Below, piece by piece: positions 56,714 to 64,000 of a DNA stretch of 64,000 nucleotides. Positions within the stretch are counted from its first letter, which is position 1; the number at the start of each line of letters is the position of its first letter. Origin of the DNA: Metallyticus violacea (lineage: Eukaryota; Arthropoda; Insecta; Mantodea; Metallyticidae). The notes beneath the pieces are model-generated. The model was not told the DNA's origin. It did no database searches and saw only the letters and a program-made list of their open reading frames with translations. Made by a program: the position numbers and the translations under genes. The stretch covers positions 7,071,001 to 7,135,000 of the forward strand of contig CM060833.1 of NCBI GenBank assembly GCA_030762175.1. The letters run 5' to 3'.

Positions 56714-57849
56714 GTAATTGTAGTCGCTTCAAAGTACACATTTGCTTTCTATGTCTGCTGTATTAGGAAACACTGCCAGTAATTACATTAGGCACGCTCT
56801 TTTGTGTTTCTCTACGCTTAACGCTCTTTTAGATTAACCAATATAAGCTTTAATATAAGTGCAATACGTTTCAATATTACTGTTAAAAAAACATCGTCTT
56901 CAAAACCAGGAATAGGATCAAAATAAAAAATAAGTTATAAATACCAATAATAAATTGCTGTATCAATGAAGGGTAAATAATTCCAGAGGAAGTCAATGCA
57001 CGAGTTAAAAGGCAAGGTAAAATTGCAGAAATCTGTTTCAAATAGAAAATGAACCTGGGCTTTCCAGTTGATCACTGAATTTTTAGTCCCCTGTCGCAGC
57101 ACTTGGTTGTAAAGAGTCAAATTTCCTTTATGTATTTCTCAGGTATTTCTTAACCACATAGCAAAGTGGGGAAAAAAAAAAAAAATAATGATATTGTCGC
57201 TATAACTTAAAATTGAAGCTATCCATTGTGTCCTCCCATTAGCAAGTTAGCTTGTCTCATTCTGCAAAATTACCACCGCCTTTCCTGATTGAAAGCATTA
57301 CATCTTATTTGGAAGAAATTCTCCCTTTTCTGAGCTGTGAACAGAATTGGTACAAATTTTGCAGTTATATAATTTTTATTATTTCTCGAAACAGTTTTCA
57401 GAGGATTCCTGAATGTTATATTTATATCACAAGCTAGTTTATACAATTTACCTGCATCTGAAATTATATGAGGTGTTTCACTCGCCTTCGGCCCCTGATT
57501 TTTCCATATAACTTTAAGATTAATGAACGTAATGTAGCGCCATTTTACACAATTATACCTTGGAATATAAAACCTCGATGTTATCATAGCAAGTACCAGA
57601 AATGGTTGCTATTAGTGGCAATTTTGTCTCTCAATGTCACGAAATGTTTTCATTAACCTCGAAAGTCAGAATCTAGGTTTTTTGGCGAGTGTTTTCAACG
57701 CGAATCCGTATATTATTGGAAATATGTTGGAAAATGTCTTCTGTGGGAATGTCGTATAGAAAATAGCCACTATTGAGTTCCTCGTGGTGACCCACAACTT
57801 TGTTACTGCTATTGAATAAAATTGCAAACTTCTATCAATTGGACGCATA

Positions 57850-57939
57850 AACTCGTAGCGTTTTTATTTGAGATCAGTTATATATTCTCCATTATCTATG
57901 ACTTTTTCCCAACGCTGAGGTAGTTTCTTGATACCAGGT
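57850..57939 (-). mobile_element. Mariner transposase C-terminal scrap
   Basis: The minus strand encodes KKLPQRWEKVIDNGEYI, the RW.KCI...G.Y(F/I) ending of mariner transposases. The SINE-B at 57940 abuts it. Confidence 0.6.
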
Positions 57940-58022
57940 GTCGGTCCTGGTGATCTAGTGGTAACCATACTTGCCTCGACCCAAGATTGCGGGTTAATCC
58001 CGGTCAGATCGATAGATTTTAT
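57940..58022 (+). mobile_element. SINE-B head fragment
   Basis: GTCGGTCCTGGTGATCTAGT gives the A-box side and GCGGGTTAATCCCGGTC the B box (one base lost). The body is absent or diverged beyond about 58022. Confidence 0.75.
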
Positions 58023-58029
58023 TCGGCCC

Positions 58030-58810
58030 ACTACATTAAGGGCCCATTGCATAAAAATCGCTAACTGCGATTCAGTTTTAATCGAAGTTCTCTAGATTAA
58101 TTCCATTTCATGTTGTATAATGCTAATGATAGATCACCGAATTTCGTTTAGCGCTAACCGAAGATTGTCGAAATACGTTTGACAACAGCCAAGTTCGAGG
58201 GAAATGCCAGGGAAAAGCACAAAAATATCGCATCGAATGTAAAGTGTTACGCTATTAGACTTTCTTTTATCTCGGTCAATGTTACGTACTATCTAAACAA
58301 ATGAATGGTGAAAAAAAAGCAGAGATCTCGAACAGCAAATTTTAAAAAGAAAGAGAGATTAATTGATCTTGTTGTCTTGTAAGCCCGTTCTTGAAGGTTT
58401 CTTGGTGCACCAAAGGGTTAGCAGGTAGTGACAACAATAATATACGCTGTCTCCCTTCTCCTCCTTCAAACTGAACATAATTCCAGACTTCACAAGGATA
58501 TTACTATCATGTGCCAATCCTGGCCATCTGATGACAACATTTTAAAAACAAAGTTTTGAATCGCAGATAACTTGGAGATTTAGAGCAAACCAACCATGGC
58601 GGTTTCTATAAACTTCAGCATTATTGCCACCAGGCGATATGATGTACAATCTATTCCACCTAGAACTCCGAGGAAATGACATATATCATAAACGCGTCGC
58701 ATTACTCGATTTATTTCATCCTCGTGAATAGGCATCTTGATGGTGAACTGGGGTCTTAAACTTGCTACTTTGTGTATGGTTCTGCTTATTGCAGACCCTT
58801 ACTCGTGTTA
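58030..58810. other. Intron, no feature
   Basis: No repeat family or exon-like frame recognised. Confidence 0.5.
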
Positions 58811-58812
58811 AA

Positions 58813-59800
58813 TACAGGGCTATTCAAAAAGAAGGAACAGATTTCAAACATTTATTTCTTCCAAACTACAAAAGATAGGAAAACAATCCCCAACGTTAAT
58901 TTTCACTTTTTATGCATTCAATATGAGCACCATGTGTTACACGACAAATATCCAAACGGCGGCTCATTTCTTGCCACACACGAATCATTTGGTCTGTAGT
59001 TATCGAATTCACAGCTTTAACAATTCGATGTCGCAGACTTTCAAGAGTGTCAGCCATAGGGAGGATAAAAACACGGTCGTTTACCTAACCCCACAGATAA
59101 AAGTCACAAGAGTGAGGTCTGTAGACCTGCGAGGCCACCGGTGTTGATCTTCTGCTCCTCCTCTTCAGGTAACGTCGGACGTGCTTAAGAGAAATAAGGC
59201 GGGGCACCATCTTGCATGAAGATGAAGTCATCTGAATCATCTTCAAGTTGAGGAAATTACCAGTTTTGAAGCATGTGTAGATAGCTTAGTCCTGTCCCAG
59301 TGTTCTCCATGAAGAAGAAAGGTACATAAACTTTGTTTACAGATATGGCACCGGAGACGTTAATCTTCGGTGAATCTCTTTCATGTTCAATAACTGACAT
59401 AGGATTTTCACTTCCCAAATTCTAACATTATGCCGATCAACTTTACCGGAAAGATGAAAAGTGGATTAAATTAAATCCGAAAAAATTAATCATTCAGAAA
59501 AATTGTCTTCTTCATGTCATCTAGCATGCTAATATAAAATTCATACCTTTTGTTGTGGTCGTCAGGATGCAATGCTTGCAATAACTGCCGTTTGTATGGC
59601 TTCGGGTGTTTCAGAACTCGCCATACCGTTGGTTGAGGCGTTAAGTTCCTTGCTTGCACGTGCTGTGGATTTTTTTGGGCTCATTTCGTAAACTGTACGA
59701 ATATGCTCGACATTTTGATTCGATGTGCGTGGACGTCCCGTGCTTTTCCGTTTGCAGAATTTTGGGACAAAAATGCATGCTCAACTGTGAACTAGCAATA
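58813..59800 (-). mobile_element. Second DDE lineage of the DUF4817-like type, decayed
   Basis: Left end CAGGGCTATTCAAAAAGAAG. On the minus strand from 59760 down come TGRPRTSNQNVEHIRTVYEM with SPKKSTARASKELN (second DNA-binding segment), then KVYVPFFFMENTGTGLSYLHM, DDFIFMQDGAP with the second catalytic Asp, then WQEMSRRLDICRVTHGAHIE at the C-terminus. The third-Asp block is eroded, and frames are broken. It is related to MTN-D in architecture but clearly distinct in sequence. Right end not resolved. Confidence 0.65.
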
Positions 59801-60089
59801 CCTAACTGTACGTATTGCTAGCAGGGTCCCCACTTGTATCCTTCCATAAACATGCTTTTCGTACGTCAAATTTTAGTAATTTATTATCCACTGGTTTAAA
59901 AGTTATAAAGGAAATCAAGGGCCAAGAATGAGTGAAACATTCCATATTTTGTTTTAAAAAGCACCACAACTTTCACTTTTTTAATATAATTCATTACTAG
60001 AGAGAGGAAAAAGTAATAAAATTTTAGAAAAATATGAAATCCACTAATTTACGAAGAAAAACATTGTCTTCAAATTGATAGCAAAACAA

Positions 60090-60262
60090 TATACAAGGGG
60101 TTAAATAAAGAATGATCATAATATTTTTGAAAACATGATCATTCTCATAATTTTGATAAACTTTCTCATAGTAGTCCATGTTGGATGCAATGCACCTGTC
60201 GCAGCATTTCTGCCTGTCTTCAAAGACATGCTGGAAACCATATTTTGACAGGCCCTTTAGAA
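60090..60262 (-). mobile_element. Mariner-2 copy 5, C-terminal end
   Basis: The end AAGGGGTTAAATAAAGAATG lies at the left. The minus-strand frame includes LKGLSKYGFQHVFEDRQKCC then DRCIASNMDYYEKVYQ, which fits the C-terminal KRW.KCI...GDYFE ending of the family. The rest is missing. Confidence 0.7.
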
Positions 60263-60264
60263 TC

Positions 60265-60921
60265 AATCTTCAACTTCACACAAGCTTATTTCATTGTATT
60301 TGTTGAGAATTGCATGTATTTGTTACAAGAATATAAATTCTATCAGCAAAACCACTTTTTTATTTGGGCATAATTCTGTGATACATAGAAACACTTGCAT
60401 ATTAGTAATAGCATGTACAGTTTCCATTGATGCGCAGGTGACAAATAAATTTAGTTACCTCTTTATTGTTATTTGCATACCTTCATTTATAACTTGGAAC
60501 GAGAGCATTGGTTTCTTATACTATGCTCAGCATCTTGATTAATACCAGCCCTGCTGAACAAATTAATGCAGGAAGCAAGATGCGAAGTAAAGGTCTGTAC
60601 TGTAAACTGGTATTACTGATTTACTGTCTACCAGAATTTACAACAACATTGTTATAGAATTGCTTGTGTTTGGAATGTGACCAACAGCAGCGGAATATTT
60701 GTGATTTTTATTTATTAAAATCTCTTCTAAATATATCCCACAGCTTTAAGAAATTACATTAAAATGTACTTAAATAGTACATGAACACATTTCAGAAAAT
60801 TAAATTCAAAAATCAATTACACTTGTTTTGTTTGGTTCTGTATATAACATTTAAAAACATCAAAGAAGAAATTATCTGCCATTCCTTGCAGCTGAGTGCT
60901 AACAATGGAGCAATTGAATAC

Positions 60922-60958
<37 letters not shown>

Positions 60959-61405
60959 CAATACACGAATCAGAACTAAAAGAATTATACTATTTGAGTA
61001 TTCACAATTATTGATCCATTTTTTTATGAAGAATGTAAAATAAATGCTTAAAAATAAAGAAATATATTGTAAAAAAATTTTAAAGTATTAACTAGTATTA
61101 AGATTTGTTCAAAATTAGCAAAATATTATGAAAAATGAAAGTGTGCTTTTTGAATTCTGCTCATTGCAAAATACAAAAATTATACTTTCCAGTACTCTAT
61201 GAGTAAAAGTCTAAAATGTAATATTTTTTATTTTTTCCACTTTCTATTTATTATGTTTTAAATGTATGTGCAACAGTTGTAATGGGCTTTGGAGAGTATT
61301 GTCAAAACAAGTGGTTATATCTATGGTGAAATTATGTATTTCAAAAACATGTATTTGTTAAAAAATATGTGAAATGACATTTTAACAAATAACATTTAAT
61401 ACCTG
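60265..61405. other. AT-rich intron with an A run
   Basis: A run at 60922-60955. I see no gene. The 61000-61400 part is almost pure AT-rich filler. Confidence 0.6.
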
Positions 61406-61419
61406 ACTTCCAGAATTTG

Positions 61420-62150
61420 TCCTCACCGCTCGCACTGTGTGGGCGTCTTGTCCAAGGCCGACTTCCCTCCCCACTCACATTAGTTCGCGAGGACGGCAAG
61501 ACAGGTGACTTTAGAGCAGCATATTTTTGTGTAAATGTTATTATAAATACGAATCAGATCGTCGCGTTCGTGAGAAATTTATTCAGAAGTTTCCTCTCCA
61601 TCAAAAACTGCTATTCGGAATCTTGTAAATAAATTTTATACTATTGATTTAGTGCGAAACAAATACGCCAAGACGTGCGGCTTTAAACAGAAATTAGCAC
61701 ATGTTGGAAGTTCATTGTCTTCTGCACATAAATCAATAAAGTTCTTAAAACTCAAACATTACACGTGTCCGTTGTCCACAACACGTTGCTCCCGTAGCAC
61801 GTGTGCATTGTTGTTAGTGGTTTCTTTCATCAGTGATCGAATCGACTCACAGCTTGTGTTCTTTCCAGACGAAGCGTGGTTCCAGCAAAATAGTCGTTTG
61901 AACACTCACGACACTTGCTATTGGTGTTTTGAAAATCCAAATTGATTACAAGAAATTCCTCTTTATGATAGGAAAATTAGAGTTTGTGAGGAACTTATTA
62001 TTCAGAAGTTTCCTGGAAATTGTCTCCTTCCAAAACTGCAATTCACGTCTTGTGAATAGATTTGATACTACTGGTTCAGTGTAAAACAAACAATACTTGT
62101 GAAGACGTGTGCAGTTTTCATTGAAGACAAATTAGACGAAATTGGCGCAA
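61420..62150 (+). mobile_element. IS630-like element, first copy plus start of a second
   Basis: The N-terminal part (61500-61680) encodes a TNQIVAFVRNLFRSF-like stretch. The catalytic part (61745-61960) reads RIDSQLVFFPDEAWFQQNSR then NTHDTCYWCFENPN, matching the DP.LVFFSDEAWF...G.VN..N.RYW..ENP pattern of an IS630-like Tc1/mariner group, with the first catalytic Asp kept. From about 61975 the N-terminal part occurs again (GTTTGTGAGGAACTTATTAT), so a second copy begins in tandem. Confidence 0.6.
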
Positions 62151-62329
62151 ATAGACAACCTATTGTGCCCCTTAAAGGGCAAAGGTCACCTAAGGGGCTC
62201 GATTTTTCTTAACGTGGTAAGCTATTCAATGCTGTTTAAGATACTCTGATTTGTTCCTTGGCTGCGCTATTTCTCATTGCACTGTTTATTCATTGCGCAA
62301 GTTGCTTCTCAAGGGATTTCCATTTTTCT

Positions 62330-62610
62330 CTGCTACTCTCTCAACCTGCATTTTCCTTGAAGAGGTCTGTCCATCTTTCTTCCCGGTCTACCATGTGTCC
62401 TTTTTCCTATCCGTGAGTCCCATATGGAGATCTTGTAGGTCCACCTGTTGTCCTGCATTCTTGCGACGTGGTCGCCCCATTGCCGTTTGATTTTGGTGAC
62501 TTGTACGATGTCTGTTGTCTGAGATATCTGGTTTATTAATACTACAGGTATTTTGTTCTTCAAAGTTATTCCCAGGACCTTGCGTTACATTTTTCTTTGG
62601 CATATTTGAT
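62330..62610 (-). mobile_element. LINE ORF2 C-terminal remnant
   Basis: A minus-strand frame has KRQWGDHVARMQDNRWTYKI and WDSRIGKRTHGRPGRKM, the W.GH.ARM.D.RW......W.P...R..GRP..RW pattern common at the C-terminus of reverse transcriptases of non-LTR elements (RTE-like and others). It lies between the two halves of the second IS630-like copy. Confidence 0.6.
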
Positions 62611-62819
62611 TTTTTTTTTTTTTCTGTTAGTATACACAGATTTCGAGCGTCTGGAATCTGATTTTCTTAGTTAGTGTTTGGTCTAACAATATAAACAAAA
62701 GGCTCAAAATGCTCTCCAGGTTAATGAGATTCTTCTTTGTATTTGTTCCATTTTATCTTGGAAGTAAATATGTTGCCCTGTGCATACATACAACAACAAA
62801 ATTGGTAAAAATCAGCACT

Positions 62820-62898
62820 TACAATGTACATGTGTCTACTGTCTACGACAAGGTGATCCCGTAATATGTGTGCATTATTGTGAGTGGTTACTTTCATC
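62820..62898 (+). mobile_element. IS630-like second copy, left of the hAT insertion
   Basis: ATGTACATGTGTCTACTGTC through GAGTGGTTACTTTCATC aligns with 61762-61835 of the first copy. The element is interrupted at CTTTCATC. Confidence 0.65.
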
Positions 62899-63461
62899 CA
62901 GTGGCGGCTCGTGAGCAAGGTGCATAGCACCCAAATGGTGCGGGGGAAGGTCTCTTTCATCAAGACTTATACGTCTCCCCGACATTCTGTCATAACTGCA
63001 GCAGCTTCATCGTACGTTTGGTCATAACTTTTGATTTATACAGAACTCCTCAAATTGAACTGCTACAATACGCCTTAAACCTTCAGCAGTCAATTCAGAA
63101 ACAGCAATGAATTTTATGAATCTTTCAACCGTTTACGCCTACTGATGTATCGTAATATCACAACAAATTGTGACATGCATGTAATATCTGTCGTTTCATC
63201 GGCCTGTACAGAAAGGAAATTTGCCCTTTCTATTTCTTTTCTAATCTCATTCCTATAGACAAGATGGTTTCTCACTTCACCAGCTGTCACCCATATTGTT
63301 TTTTCAAACTATTAAAAAAAAAAGCTTAAATTTGTACCGTTATCGGTTGTACGTCTTTGTTTTGTTGCATTTTTTGTTTTAAAAGTTGACCAGGATAAGA
63401 GATAATGCTAAATGTGGTAGTTTCTGTGGAGGAGCCGGGCCTATCTGGCCCATATTGACTG
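62899..63461 (-). mobile_element. hAT element remnant with 8-bp target duplication
   Basis: It starts CAGTGGCGGCTCGTGAGC (a common hAT-type end) and ends ATATTGACTG. CTTTCATC occurs on both sides (62891-62898 and 63462-63469), the 8-bp duplication expected for hAT. The minus strand encodes QADETTDITCMSQFVVILRY, the (I/V)QADE.TD....Q......RY pattern of hAT-related transposases with their catalytic Asp, followed by FIKFIAVSELTAEGLR-like codons. Length is 563 bp, so most of the transposase is gone. Confidence 0.75.
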
Positions 63462-63469
63462 CTTTCATC

Positions 63470-63650
63470 AGTGACAGAAGGGTTGTGTTCTTTTCGGACG
63501 AAGCGTGACTCTACTAAATGATCGTTGAGTACTATGATAGGAAAATAAGAGTTTGTTGTAAGATTAGCGCAAGGCACATAAGGTGCGGCCTGGTGTGGTA
63601 TACTCAACTACCGAAAAATGGAAATCCCTTGCGAGCGGTAAGGTCATATT
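63470..63650 (+). mobile_element. IS630-like second copy, right of the hAT insertion
   Basis: AGTGACAGAAGGGTTGTGTT then CTTTTCGGACGAAGCGTGAC aligns with 61836-61880 of the first copy (VVFFSDEA). TATGATAGGAAAATAAGAGT then matches 61955-61985. Confidence 0.65.
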
Positions 63651-63855
63651 CTGGAAGCCCGTATATTTTGAACTGTATATATGATTAAACTGTACATAAT
63701 ATACTGTTTTATCTACTAACACTCAATAATTGTGTTCCTGCTAAAATTGCTTTCTCACTTTTAACTTTGTATCTAACCTTTGCTGAAGCTTGTTTAGTGT
63801 GCAAAGCCTGCTTACCCCAACTAACAAAACACATGTAAATATTCCACATCAACAG

Positions 63856-64000
63856 AGTACGCCGTCGTCTCCAGCACCATCTCTTGGACTTGTGCTGACT
63901 CACCAAAACGGACATGATAACAAAGACACTGCCACAGTTCCGGACTCCTCAGGACTGCTCACCCTGGCCCAGGAGTCAGCTCAACAGACGCAGCTTGAAG
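63856..64000 (+). CDS. by: Tensin, third linker exon (continues past the window)
   Basis: Joined in phase 0 to the exon ending at 56713, the 145 bases encode 48 residues and one extra base without a stop: STPSSPAPSLGLVLTHQNGH, then DNKDTATVPDSSGLLTL, then AQESAQQTQLE. The Ser/Pro start and polar composition continue the disordered linker. GC content rises relative to the intron. Only its left part is visible, so neither its length nor the SH2/PTB domains can be judged. The acceptor CATCAACAG is the one that keeps the frame. Confidence 0.68.

Larger units (their letters stand above)
56714..63855 (+). other. Tensin intron of 7.1 kb
   Basis: Donor GTAATTGTAG, acceptor ATTCCACATCAACAG, both phase 0. 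The region just before the acceptor is poor in pyrimidines, so another acceptor is possible, but this one keeps the downstream frame open for the full 145 bases seen. The part 56714-57845 holds nothing I recognise. Confidence 0.7.

Noticed and set aside
61652..61945. 97-codon frame as a host gene
   Set aside because: It contains the LVFFPDEAWF transposase block and is repeated nearby; it belongs to the IS630-like element.

Overview
This window is animal nuclear DNA, very probably from an insect with a large, repeat-rich genome. It is AT-rich, has GT-AG spliced exons, and is packed with decayed Tc1/mariner-type transposons, tRNA-derived SINEs and LINE remnants. The mixture resembles what is known from cockroaches and termites, but that is an impression; nothing here proves the species.

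Only about 1.6 kb of the 64 kb looks like host coding sequence. It is three exons of one plus-strand gene, a tensin (fly orthologue blistery, by), covering part of the long disordered linker between the PTEN-like N-terminal module and the C-terminal SH2-PTB module. The exons lie at 21121-22015, 56179-56713 and 63856 to the window end. Their reading phases join exactly (codon split 2+1 across the 34.2-kb intron, phase 0 across the 7.1-kb intron). The first 21 kb is upstream intron or 5' flank; the exons for the PTP/C2 part should lie before the window and SH2/PTB after it.

The introns are a transposon graveyard. I see at least nine Tc1/mariner-superfamily lineages: several DD34D mariners, a D37D-like mariner, Tc1-like pieces, an IS630-like element, two lineages with the short 'SPDLTPLDFYLWG' type of transposase, and a pogo/Tigger element with exact ends. 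There are also hAT remnants, two LINE remnants (one with an RNase H domain), at least three tRNA-derived SINE families, a 5S-rRNA-like sequence, and a non-coding repeat family with internal subrepeats (called Repeat-E here). Several insertions are nested and give an order of events.

The most striking structure is a 5-kb array (about 51111-56120) of roughly sixty 82-bp units. It has a higher-order duplication of about 1.2 kb, and its last unit stops only about 60 bp before the splice acceptor of the second tensin exon. Many units carry an 11-bp inverted repeat, so the tensin pre-mRNA would carry dozens of hairpins just upstream of that exon. A second notable item is a non-autonomous transposon family in which three copies share one internal deletion that fuses the DNA-binding N-terminus to the C-terminus in frame. 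In one copy the 105-codon fusion frame is fully open. Family labels such as Mariner-1, MTN-D, SINE-A and Repeat-E are my own working names.
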